A DNA stretch of 64,000 bases, taken from contig JAJFFC010000017.1 of the NCBI GenBank assembly GCA_021776795.1, positions 1 through 64,000 on the forward strand. Reading direction: 5' to 3'. The DNA is from Planctomycetota bacterium. GTDB lineage: Bacteria; Planctomycetota; UBA1135. Position 1 is the first letter of the stretch; the number at the start of each line of letters is the position of its first letter. A program made the translations under genes and the position numbers. This document shows, one piece after another, positions 17,377-25,583 of the stretch. Below the pieces are notes generated by a model. That model saw only the letters and a program-made list of their open reading frames with translations. It was not told where the DNA came from and did no database searches.

Positions 17377-17464
17377 GGGCGGGTCTAGGGCATCGCAAAG
17401 GCTCTTGTGGCGTTTGTGCGCAAGGCGAAACAACATCTAGTGGTTGTGTTTGCCGGGAATTTTG

Positions 17465-17513
17465 CGCTTCCGCAGTATCTTTTGTTCAAACAGGAAAACC
17501 TCCTGCGGAAGCG
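17465..17513. repeat. 11-bp perfect inverted repeat upstream of PilZ-methyltransferase gene
   Basis: CGCTTCCGCAG (17465-17475) and CTGCGGAAGCG (17503-17513) are perfectly complementary with a 27-base loop. It lies in the 218-base leader region of the next gene. A GCCGATGG box (17514-17521) directly follows, similar to the -10-like box found elsewhere in the window, but without the matching upstream box. It could be an mRNA hairpin or an operator. Confidence 0.5.
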
Positions 17514-17594
17514 GCCGATGGAAACAGCCGGTCGCTTTGCCTCTCCCCTCAAAGCCAAAGTGCCGCGCGTGTTCTTCCCGCACGCTCCCTCACC

Positions 17595-19163
17595 ATGACC
17601 GACCGCCAAGATCCGCACGACGCAGAGTCGACCCCTCAGCCAGCACCTGAGGCTCAACCAGAGCGTGAGCCCGAGAATGATGACCATAACGGTGCTGTAC
17701 ACGCCGATCTCGAGGGTGCCGCGCACTACTACCGCTATCGGCCAGAGCGGCTCCAGGTTTCGAGCCTGGAATTTGATTCGTCGTGTCGCTTCCGATTCCG
17801 TGGGAAGGAGTATCGGAACGTGCACGTGGTCGATGTCTCGACCACTGGCTTAGGCCTGATGAGCGAGGAGCCTCTCGCCTTGGAGAACGAGAGCGAAGTC
17901 GAGGACCTACGCTTTGAACACCGCGGCCGCCTGGTTTGGCAAGGCCGCGCCGAGGTCATCTATCCACAAGATGGCAAGCAGCTGCGTTTTGGTGTGCGCT
18001 TTTTGGGCCCGCCGCTCGACATCACTGAGCTGCGCTTCCGCGATGACTTTGTCGAGCAACGCTTGGGCCACGCCCTGGAGCGCCTCGATGATTTCGCCAA
18101 GCAACTGCCCGCCGATTGGCGCGCCAAGGTCATGAACTTGCAGCAGCTTTTGCTCGAAGCCAAGAACATCTTGGATGCGCAGGAGAAGGCAGATCAAACC
18201 GGCAGTTGGAAATTGCCCGCGCGCGCATGGCGTTTGTGTGAAGCTTTGTACGAGCGCTGGGAACCTGAGTTCCGGCGCGTGACCGAAGAGCTCGATGCGC
18301 AAACCGATACCTTCAACGAACGCCAGGTCGAACTGGGATTGTTGTATGCACAGGGCATCATCATGCAAGAGTTCTCCAAGTGCGAAATTCTGTGGCGTGC
18401 CTATCACAAGCCGCAGGGTTACGCCGGCGACTTCCGCATGATGGAGTTGGCGCAGACCGACATTCTCGAAGGCGACACGCTGTACCAACGGTTCTTGCAT
18501 TACATTGCGCAGCACAACTCTCTTGGGCGCACGATTAAGGCACGCGCCGAAGTCGCCTACCGCGCTGCTGCAGAAACCATTCAGCTCGACCGCCCGGTGC
18601 GCATTCTTTCTCTAGCCGCTGGTCCTGCGGTGGAGCTGCGTCGCTTGATTCGGGACACGCCCGAGTTCAAACACAAGGTGGAAATCCTGCTCGTCGACCA
18701 AGACGAAGACGCCCTGCGTTGTGGCTTGCAAGAGTTGAACCGTGTGCGCGGCGAGCGTGGCGACGACGCCCCGATTGAATTCCACTGCCTGCACTTTTCG
18801 CTGCGCCAGATTCTCAAGCCCAAGCCGGGAGGTGAGCGTCGCTTGGTAGAAGAGGTTCTGCAAGGTGTGGACTTGGTCTACTCGATGGGCTTGTTTGATT
18901 ACCTGCTGCAGCCGCTAGCGCAACATACGGTCAAGCGTTTGTACTCCCTGCTCAACCCGGGCGGCCGCTTGTTCATCGGCAACCTGGTGCGCGTGCCGGA
19001 CAGCACCTGGATCATGGAATTCGCCACCGCGTGGCACCTGATCTACCGCACCGAACCCGACATGTTTGGCTTGGTCGACGGCATCCGCGGCACCGCCCCC
19101 GAAGTCGCCGTACAAAAAGATGCCACCGGGAACTGCTTGTTCCTGGATGCGCGTCAGGTTTAG
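17595..19163 (+). CDS. PilZ-domain protein fused to SAM-dependent methyltransferase
   Basis: 522 residues. An acidic, disordered N-terminus (1-40) precedes a PilZ-like barrel (about 45-140) with the DxSxxG motif (Asp80, Ser82, Gly85); the arginine motif is not a standard RxxxR (nearest arginines 47, 49, 52), so c-di-GMP binding is uncertain. A helical segment (about 145-330) contains GYAGDFRMM, a signature of the methyltransferase family annotated as 3-hydroxypalmitate methyl ester (extracellular factor) biosynthesis. Motif I ILSLAAGPAVE lies at about 337 and a Rossmann-type C-terminus follows. It may make or modify a small signalling molecule under second-messenger control; this is inference. 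It stands alone. Confidence 0.75.
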   Translation: MTDRQDPHDAESTPQPAPEAQPEREPENDDHNGAVHADLEGAAHYYRYRPERLQVSSLEFDSSCRFRFRGKEYRNVHVVDVSTTGLGLMSEEPLALENESEVEDLRFEHRGRLVWQGRAEVIYPQDGKQLRFGVRFLGPPLDITELRFRDDFVEQRLGHALERLDDFAKQLPADWRAKVMNLQQLLLEAKNILDAQEKADQTGSWKLPARAWRLCEALYERWEPEFRRVTEELDAQTDTFNERQVELGLLYAQGIIMQEFSKCEILWRAYHKPQGYAGDFRMMELAQTDILEGDTLYQRFLHYIAQHNSLGRTIKARAEVAYRAAAETIQLDRPVRILSLAAGPAVELRRLIRDTPEFKHKVEILLVDQDEDALRCGLQELNRVRGERGDDAPIEFHCLHFSLRQILKPKPGGERRLVEEVLQGVDLVYSMGLFDYLLQPLAQHTVKRLYSLLNPGGRLFIGNLVRVPDSTWIMEFATAWHLIYRTEPDMFGLVDGIRGTAPEVAVQKDATGNCLFLDARQV

Positions 19164-19302
19164 CCCTAGCCCATCTTTGCCCTAACCAGAGCTAGCCTCT
19201 GGCATGGGCTGCTGTTGCGATGTAATCAATCACAAAACGAGATTTATGATAGGCTGATTCAAGGATGTTCTGACATCCATTTAGAATCAAACCCTCACTC
19301 AG

Positions 19303-19951
19303 ATGGAATTTTATCTAGAAACCATTCCCTGGCTCAAAGAACTTGAGGGTAAGACGGATTCTATTGTTCAGGAATGGCGCAGCCTGCCACCAGAGTTCAT
19401 GTTGCCCTGGCCTCAGCCAAATCGTGATTTTATGCATGTCATCATGCTGGCATGTCACGGTAGGTTTTCTCCGGTAGAGGAGTTGTGTCCGACCATTATG
19501 GGTATCGCTCGTAGGGTGCCAAACCTACGCTCATTACTGATTCAAACGATTGACCCCGGTTCGCATTTGACGCCCCATCGCGGTGCCACGGCGGGAATCT
19601 GCCGAGTCCACCTTGGCCCTGATGTGCAGGAGGGTAATTGGATCAAAGTGAATGGCAAGAAAACCTACTTTAAAACGGGGGAATGTTTTTGCTTTCGATG
19701 ACCTGCAATTGCACGAGGTCAAAAACGAAGGTGATCATCCCCGAACCAATCTGATTATTGATTGCTGGGCACCATGGAGTGTTCCAGGAGATCGCCTTCT
19801 TCGGATGAAGCATCGGCTGGCCCATAGATTCGGCGTCAAGCGTTCGGATATGGTGGCTTTCTTCCCTACGGTTCTTGAGCAAGTGAAGGAGTTCCGGGAA
19901 CAGAACCCTGGCGGGTTTGATGAACTTGCTGCTCAGGTAAAAGGGTCTTAG
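19303..19951 (+). pseudogene. Frameshifted aspartyl/asparaginyl beta-hydroxylase-like gene
   Basis: The first part (19303-19701) reads 132 residues, with HLTPHRGATAG and RVHLGP matching the first iron-ligand and 2-oxoglutarate region of Asp/Asn beta-hydroxylase (LpxO-like) proteins. It then runs into a stop just after YFKTGE. Removing one G from the run of five at 19677-19681 restores the frame: TGNVFAFDDLQLHEVKN, giving the second iron-ligand His, then R-x-N-L-I-I-D-C-W and a C-terminal helix to the stop at 19949-19951. The intact protein would be about 215 residues. A sequencing error, a true mutation or programmed shifting are all possible. Confidence 0.75.
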
Positions 19952-20001
19952 GCAGCGGCGTCTTCGGGGGTATCTTCGCCCCATAGCGGAGGAGCGCCTT
20001 G
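19948..20001 (-). pseudogene. Possible remnant of the C-terminus of a kinase-like gene
   Basis: Read leftward, this segment encodes GAPPLWGEDTPEDAAA followed by a TAA. The intact hybrid kinase ending at 21773 finishes VAPPPGGEEASKDAAA and stop, with 9 of 16 residues identical and matching DNA. No further homology is seen upstream of it. It suggests the hydroxylase and FG-GAP genes lie between a duplicated gene end, but the match is short. Confidence 0.35.
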
Positions 20002-20045
20002 AACATTTTTGGTCCTTAGCCTGATTTCCTGGCTATCATGTCTAT

Positions 20046-21704
20046 GTGATTGAAATCATTCTTTCTCTATCCCTCTCAGCGCAAGGCGGGGGGCACTACC
20101 CAATTCTCCATGAGTATCTTGGCTCCAATGGAGTTGGACTGGGAAGGTCCGTTGCCAAGCTTGACGATTTTGACGGCGACGGAATTTCTGAATTTGCAAT
20201 TGGCGTGCCCGGGGAGGACGCCCCTGGGTATCACTCGAATCCAGGTGCAGTTTATGTTTATTCTGGCGACACCTTTGCTCCGCGTTACATTCTTTATGCC
20301 ACTAACAGTGGGCAACGCTTTGGCCATGATGTTGCGCCCGCTGGAGACCTAGATGGCGATGGCGTTGGTGACATTTTGGTTGGCACGGAAGGCACCAACG
20401 GGCTTTCCGCACTTGCTTTCTCTGGCATCGATGGTTCTCTTCTCTATCAAATAACTGATGGGACGACGTCGGAACACTTTGGCACGACCGTTTCTGCATT
20501 AGATGACGTGAACCATGATGGGTACGATGATTTCCTCGTTGCCGCTCCCGGCGATGGGCCTGGTGGTGGTGCCATAGGAACAGTTTCTCTTTATTCAGGG
20601 AAAACAGGTACGCTTATTTATCGCGTCGCTGGTCGGACCGATTTTGATTGGTTCGGAATAGCTATGTCAGCTATAGAAGACCAAGATGGAGATGGCGTGA
20701 AAGACTTCCTCGTTGGCGCACCCAGTTCTGATCCTTGGCCACAGGGTGGGCCAGTGAAGACGGGTGAGATTTGCGGGTTTTCTGGCGCAACGGGGAATCC
20801 GTTGTTCCGACTGCTGGGGCCAAGCAGGCGCGGATACTTTGGAGGATCCATTTCCACCGCAGGAGACTTGAATGGCGATGGCATCAGCGATCTTGCGATT
20901 GGCGCTCCTGGTTGGTACGGAACGGTTGTTGGCGAAGTCTTCCTTTACTCAGGTTTAGACCATTCCTTATTGGGGCGAATCCCAGGAACGGAACAAGGTG
21001 ATTACTTTGGCTGGACCGTGGTCATCACTCCGGACCTCAATCAAGATGGAAGAATGGATTTGCTGGTTGGCCAAATTTCTTCGAATCCTGATGGAATGAC
21101 ATCGGCAGGCTCTGTGCACCTTTATTCAGGTGCGTCTCAGGACCTCATCCAAACCTGGGACGGCCCAAGTGCCGAGGCAAGGTTGGGGAATGACATTGCC
21201 ATGATCGGAGATGTCACCGGAAATGGCGTAGAAGAATGGCTTTGTGGGGCATTTGGGATTCGTGTTGGGGGATCTAATAACGGCGGAGCCTTCATTTACT
21301 CCTTTGACGCTCTCCTTCACGCCGACGCTTCAGAAATCTCTGGCTCGTCTGGTGGAGTCATGACCTTGGAATTGGATTTTCCACCTGAGGAGGCAAATCA
21401 GCAGTACCAAATATTGATATCCACTCTTGGTCCAGGCGTCACTGAATTGCCTGGGGCCGAGATTCCCTTAGATGCGGACGATGTGTTTTGGCGGACCATC
21501 CGCGGCGTACATCCACCGGCGCTCAATGGTGGCATTGGCATGTTGGATGCTCAGGGGGACGCCATCGCGACATTTACTGTCCCGACAAATTCTCCTTCGG
21601 CGGTATGGCATACCTCACGTTGGTTTTCCGCAATCACGATTGATCGCAGCGCCCAATCGGTGAGAATGGTATCTGTCCCTTTGCCTCTGGCGATTACGCC
21701 CTAG
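20046..21704 (+). CDS. Secreted FG-GAP beta-propeller protein
   Basis: 552 residues from a GTG, with a short hydrophobic leader (IIEILSLSLSA-like, residues 2-12). Six or seven FG-GAP/integrin-alpha-type blades repeat the pattern DxDGDGxxDxxxGxP (LDDFDGDGISEFAIGVPG, AGDLDGDGVGDILVG, AGDLNGDGISDLAIGAPG, each given partly), with calcium-binding Asp clusters. The C-terminal 120 residues form a beta-sandwich-like module (LGPGVTELPGAEIPLD) of a type familiar from marine Planctomycetota propeller proteins. It is probably extracellular or surface-bound, for adhesion or carbohydrate binding. The DNA is more AT-rich than its surroundings. Confidence 0.82.
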   Translation: MIEIILSLSLSAQGGGHYPILHEYLGSNGVGLGRSVAKLDDFDGDGISEFAIGVPGEDAPGYHSNPGAVYVYSGDTFAPRYILYATNSGQRFGHDVAPAGDLDGDGVGDILVGTEGTNGLSALAFSGIDGSLLYQITDGTTSEHFGTTVSALDDVNHDGYDDFLVAAPGDGPGGGAIGTVSLYSGKTGTLIYRVAGRTDFDWFGIAMSAIEDQDGDGVKDFLVGAPSSDPWPQGGPVKTGEICGFSGATGNPLFRLLGPSRRGYFGGSISTAGDLNGDGISDLAIGAPGWYGTVVGEVFLYSGLDHSLLGRIPGTEQGDYFGWTVVITPDLNQDGRMDLLVGQISSNPDGMTSAGSVHLYSGASQDLIQTWDGPSAEARLGNDIAMIGDVTGNGVEEWLCGAFGIRVGGSNNGGAFIYSFDALLHADASEISGSSGGVMTLELDFPPEEANQQYQILISTLGPGVTELPGAEIPLDADDVFWRTIRGVHPPALNGGIGMLDAQGDAIATFTVPTNSPSAVWHTSRWFSAITIDRSAQSVRMVSVPLPLAITP

Positions 21705-21772
21705 AAAGGGGCGTCGCCTTCTTCGAAATCTTACAAGACCGTGAGGTCAACCGAAGCGAGGATTGCGTCGGA

Positions 21773-24442
21773 CTAAGCCGCGGCGTCTTTGGAGGCTTCT
21801 TCACCCCCGGGGGGAGGAGCGACGGCTTCGCCCTCCTCGCTTGAGTCGTCATCCTTCTTGCGCAGCGGCAAGGTGATGGTGAAGGCTGCGCCGCCTTCGG
21901 CGGGATCAAAGTCGACGTCGATCTTGCCGCCGTGTGCGGTCACGATGTTGCGCACGATGGATAAGCCCAGTCCGGTGCCGTTGGCTTTGCCTGCGGTGGC
22001 AAAGGGCTGGAATAGTTTCTTCGCCGCTTCGTCGGGGATACCGGGGCCATCATCGGCAATGCGGATGACGGCATGCTCGTCTTCAATGCGCGTGCTTAAC
22101 CAGATATTGCCGCTGGTGCGCTCATCGACATTGGCGATGGCATCGCGAGAGTTGTTGACTAGGTTTTCGATCACGCGAGCGATACGGTCGCGGTCCATCG
22201 GCAGGGACACGCTGACGTCGCCATCAAAGCTGCGGTGATACTCGATTTGCATCGAGGCTAATGCAGGTTGAATATCCTCGCTGAGTTCGTCGAGGAAGTC
22301 GTGCACCACGGTCGGGCGTAGGTCCAAGGTGACGTTGTTGCCGCGCACAAACTCGAGCAACTCCTGAATCATATTGTTGATGCGCTTGACCGTGCTTTCG
22401 ACCTTGGTCAGGTCATCGTCCATGGAATCTAGGCTGCCGGCCATTTCGGCCATCATGCGCAAGAGTTCAATGCGATTGAAGATGGCGGTCAGAGGTCCGC
22501 GCATATCGTGCGCAATGGTGCCGGTCATTTGGCCCACAGCAATCAAGCGCGAATCGCGTTCATCCAAGGTTCGCTCGACAGCACGCGCCCGCAGTTGTGC
22601 TTCAATCCGCGCTTCAATCTCGACCATCTTGAATGGCTTGTTGACATAGTCGACTGCGCCCAATGCCAAGCCTTTCACGACAGCTTCCGAACCAGTCTTT
22701 GCCGTCAGCATGATGATCGGCGTCTTGTCGAAGCTCTTATCTTTACGCAACTCGCCGACCATTTCGAAACCATCCATAATCGGCATTTGCACATCGGACA
22801 CAATCATGTCCGGGCGCACGCGGCGAGCAGTTTCCAAACCAACTTGTCCGTTCTCGGCCGTGGCGACGCGATAGCGGCGCGCCAAAGACTGCGAGATGAA
22901 GGCGCGCATATCGGGGTTGTCTTCGACCACCAAGAGCAACGGCGCATCTTTGTCCGCCGTGTGCATGGTGCCGGTTTGCTCCAAGCCAGGCGTAGCGAGA
23001 TCGGCAAACTTGGTGGCATCGCTGTTGGCACGCGCGACGGTTTGCACTTCCTTCTTCTCGGTGTCTGGATTCTGCGCGGCGGAACCTTCCCAGTTGGAGT
23101 GTTCCAAAGTCGGAATCTCGACGCGGAAGGTGGTGCCTTCGCCAAAGACCGACGACACGGTCATTTGGCCGCCATGCAGACCGACCAGCTCCTTGGAAAG
23201 AGCCAAGCCGAGGCCGGTACCTTGAATCTTGCCGGTCTTGCCGCCATCGACTTGGTGGAAGCGCTCGAAGACCTTGGCCTGTTGGTCATCCGGAATACCG
23301 CAACCGGTATCTTCCACTTCGAACCAGATGACTTTGTCATCGTGGCCAGAGCGAATGGTGACGCGGCCGCCATCCGGCGTGAACTTCATCGCGTTACTCA
23401 GCAGGTTCGCCGCGGCGGTTTCGATTTGTTCAGGATCAATCGCCGTTTCCGGGAGATCGTCGAAACCAATGCCTTCTAGATTAATCTGGCGTTGCTGCGC
23501 ATAAGGTGTCGCGCCGGTTACCAATTGATTCAGCACATTGCCGACATGGCCTAACTCGCGGTTACATTCCTGGCGACCCGCCTCGAGCTTGCTGAAGTTC
23601 AAGATCATATTGACCTGACGCAACAAGCGGTGCGCGTTGGCGTTCATCGCCTGCAGCAGAGGAGCGGGGTCGCCGCCTTCGCCGCGCATCAAATTCTCGA
23701 GCGGGCCGAGAATCAGCATCAAGGGTGTGCGTAGTTCGTGACTGACATTCGCAAAGAAACCAGTCTTCGCTTTATCGAGTTCCTTTAGACTCTCGTTTGC
23801 CACTTCCAGCTGCATGCGCATACGCAGACCATTGCGGCGCGAGGCTTCGATCGCACCAGAGGCCCAAACGGTGAGCACACTGGTTCCCATCAGGAAGCTG
23901 ATCGGCAAGATGGAGTCTTTGAGTGTGGGAGCGACATCTGGTCGAATCTCCACATTCCAGTTCGCCGCGACATAGGTCGCCATGATGGCCCCACAGTACC
24001 CGGCGGTGCGCTTCATTCCCCAGGGGAAGAACAGGCCGACCAGGAACATCGCCAGCATAGTGCCGATGTAATAATCGCTTTGGAATCCGCCCAGCTGGGT
24101 GGTCATCCAAATCATGCTCGCGGCGCCGATGAACATGATCACCTGCGAGAGGCCACGGATGTGCCTCTTGCCAAAGGCGGTGCGCGAGAGCGGAATCGTC
24201 GCCAGCGGGCAAATCGAAGCAATCAGGCGGACCTGAAGAAACTTCCACCAATCCTCGCCTGCCGCGACCACATCGAGCAGGACGAAGCCAATGTATAAGA
24301 AAACTCCTACTAATAGGCCAAGGCGCAGGCGCTCCAGCAGGAGCTCCTTGCCTTCTTGCTCGAACATCTGCTCAAATTCGGGGCTATCTGCCACCAAATC
24401 TGGTTCAGCTGTCTTCGCGGGTGTGTCTTCGTCCGTGGCCAT
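21773..24442 (-). CDS. Membrane hybrid histidine kinase with two kinase cores and a receiver
   Basis: 889 residues from the ATG at 24442; an in-frame TTG at 24466 would add 8. About six membrane helices (residues about 35-205) precede HisKA with FFANVSHELRTP, HATPase with DTGCGIP and GTGLGLAL, a receiver domain (VVEDNPDMRAF, phosphoacceptor Asp in IVSDVQMPIMDG, Lys in VNKPF), and a second HisKA-like segment (IAHDMRGPL) with its own HATPase (DDGPGIP, GTGLGLSI). The acidic Ala-rich tail ends DAAA. It faces a divergent single-domain response regulator; both have sigma-28-like promoter boxes. Signal unknown. Confidence 0.9.
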   Translation of the reverse strand: MATDEDTPAKTAEPDLVADSPEFEQMFEQEGKELLLERLRLGLLVGVFLYIGFVLLDVVAAGEDWWKFLQVRLIASICPLATIPLSRTAFGKRHIRGLSQVIMFIGAASMIWMTTQLGGFQSDYYIGTMLAMFLVGLFFPWGMKRTAGYCGAIMATYVAANWNVEIRPDVAPTLKDSILPISFLMGTSVLTVWASGAIEASRRNGLRMRMQLEVANESLKELDKAKTGFFANVSHELRTPLMLILGPLENLMRGEGGDPAPLLQAMNANAHRLLRQVNMILNFSKLEAGRQECNRELGHVGNVLNQLVTGATPYAQQRQINLEGIGFDDLPETAIDPEQIETAAANLLSNAMKFTPDGGRVTIRSGHDDKVIWFEVEDTGCGIPDDQQAKVFERFHQVDGGKTGKIQGTGLGLALSKELVGLHGGQMTVSSVFGEGTTFRVEIPTLEHSNWEGSAAQNPDTEKKEVQTVARANSDATKFADLATPGLEQTGTMHTADKDAPLLLVVEDNPDMRAFISQSLARRYRVATAENGQVGLETARRVRPDMIVSDVQMPIMDGFEMVGELRKDKSFDKTPIIMLTAKTGSEAVVKGLALGAVDYVNKPFKMVEIEARIEAQLRARAVERTLDERDSRLIAVGQMTGTIAHDMRGPLTAIFNRIELLRMMAEMAGSLDSMDDDLTKVESTVKRINNMIQELLEFVRGNNVTLDLRPTVVHDFLDELSEDIQPALASMQIEYHRSFDGDVSVSLPMDRDRIARVIENLVNNSRDAIANVDERTSGNIWLSTRIEDEHAVIRIADDGPGIPDEAAKKLFQPFATAGKANGTGLGLSIVRNIVTAHGGKIDVDFDPAEGGAAFTITLPLRKKDDDSSEEGEAVAPPPGGEEASKDAAA

Positions 24443-24485
24443 GGAGGAATCGAGAGCAGCCTGCAATCCAGGCGGCCTCGTAGTC

Positions 24486-24514
24486 CTATCGGCTTTCTCG
24501 CGCCTCTCCCTATA
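24486..24514 (-). promoter_or_regulatory. Sigma-28-like promoter of the hybrid kinase
   Basis: On the minus strand TATAGG (24509-24514), 15 bases, then GCCGATAG (24486-24493). The spacing is identical to that at the pilin genes. The downstream box ends 43 bases before the ATG at 24442. Confidence 0.5.
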
Positions 24515-24536
24515 GGGCCTGAAAGCCGGAGAAAAC

Positions 24537-24564
24537 TACAGCGGATGCCGGGAGGTGCCGATAA
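24537..24564 (+). promoter_or_regulatory. Sigma-28-like promoter of the response regulator
   Basis: TACAGC (24537-24542), 14 bases, then GCCGATAA (24557-24564), ending 9 bases before the ATG at 24574. GCCGATAA is the exact -10 consensus of the flagellar/sigma-28 class; the leader would be at most a few bases. Confidence 0.55.
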
Positions 24565-24573
24565 AGACGTGTC

Positions 24574-24945
24574 ATGGGCAAAATTCTGATCGCAGACGAT
24601 GATTCCGAGATCCGCGTCACCCTGCAGAAACTACTGCAGATGGTGGGGCATGAGGTCCAACTCGCCAAAGATGGCTTAGAAGCCTGTCGCATCCTCGACG
24701 CTGGCGCCTTCGATTTGATGGTGACAGATATCGTGATGCCGAACCAGGAAGGCCTCGAAAGCATCATGCAGGCGAAGCAAAAGCACCCCAGCTTGCACCT
24801 CATCGCCATGTCTGGTGGCGGTAAGGATCGAACAGAGAACTATCTGCGGATGGCGAAGACCTTTGGTGCCGATGCCATCTTTATGAAGCCGTTCTCGCCG
24901 CGCGAGATGCTGGACAAGGTCAACGAGCTACTCGACCCGACTTAA
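24574..24945 (+). CDS. Single-domain CheY-like response regulator
   Basis: 123 residues, only a receiver domain. The acidic pocket is DDD (residues 8-10), the phosphoacceptor Asp lies in LMVTDIVMP (about Asp52), Ser in IAMSGG and Lys in FMKPF. Without an output domain it probably acts by protein-protein contact or in a phosphorelay with the divergent hybrid kinase. The 3-prime end overlaps the convergent PAQR gene by 4 bases. Confidence 0.93.
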   Translation: MGKILIADDDSEIRVTLQKLLQMVGHEVQLAKDGLEACRILDAGAFDLMVTDIVMPNQEGLESIMQAKQKHPSLHLIAMSGGGKDRTENYLRMAKTFGADAIFMKPFSPREMLDKVNELLDPT

Positions 24946-25583
24946 ATCGCGGTCGGCAACACGTATTGGTAAATCGCCAGAAAGTGCAGCGCACTTCCGG
25001 CGAGCACAAAGAGGTGCCAAATCGCGTGGAAGAATTTGACCTTGGTATCGAAGATAAAGAATGCGATACCTAGCGTGTAGGCCGCACCACCGGCGACCAC
25101 CAGGGAGAGCCCCTCTGCGGCAAGATTGCTGCTCAGGGGCTCCCATCCAATTACGGCCATCCAACCCATGCCGAGGTAGAGCAGATTGGACACGATGGGG
25201 TAGCGTCCGGTGAAGAAGACTTTGAAGGCGATGCCAGCAACGGCCAGTGACCACGCAGCAATCAAAAAGCCATGGCTCCATGGCGCGGGCAGTGTGACCA
25301 AAGCAAAAGGCGTATAGCTACCGGCAATCAATAAGAAGATGCAGGCATGGTCGACGAACTGCATCCAAGATTTGTGCTTGGGGTGTTCGACAAAGTGATA
25401 AATCGCCGAAGCGCCGTACAGCAGGACCAAAGAGAGTCCGAACAATAAGGCTCCGAGTAGCGCACCCTGATCGCCACTGTGGAGGGCTTTGCTGACCAAG
25501 AATGGCGCGGCAATCACACTGCCGGCGAGGCCGACGGCGTGAGTGGCGGTATTCGCCCATTCTTCGTGACGATGTTGGTTCAG
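24942..25583 (-). CDS. PAQR/hemolysin III family membrane protein, CTG start
   Basis: 213 residues if started at the CTG at 25583. That start overlaps the ftcD stop (CTGA), follows a GGAGAG Shine-Dalgarno by 6 bases, and restores the conserved family N-terminus (HEEWANTATHAVGLAG) that a GTG start at 25517 would lose. Seven membrane helices are evident, with the family motifs SAIYHF, the SWMQFVDHACIF segment and the C-terminal AIWHLFVLAGSALHF, which hold the conserved metal-binding His residues. Substrate unclear; relatives include YqfA and adiponectin-receptor-like hydrolases. Co-transcribed with ftcD and the transaldolase gene. Confidence 0.82.
   Translation of the reverse strand: MNQHRHEEWANTATHAVGLAGSVIAAPFLVSKALHSGDQGALLGALLFGLSLVLLYGASAIYHFVEHPKHKSWMQFVDHACIFLLIAGSYTPFALVTLPAPWSHGFLIAAWSLAVAGIAFKVFFTGRYPIVSNLLYLGMGWMAVIGWEPLSSNLAAEGLSLVVAGGAAYTLGIAFFIFDTKVKFFHAIWHLFVLAGSALHFLAIYQYVLPTAI

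Noticed and set aside
17407-17598. Short frame in the leader of the PilZ-methyltransferase gene
   Set aside because: It spans the inverted repeat and has no protein-like features; regulatory sequence is more likely.
22508-23479. 323-codon rightward frame inside the hybrid kinase
   Set aside because: Antisense to conserved kinase and receiver motifs, with no recognisable protein features.
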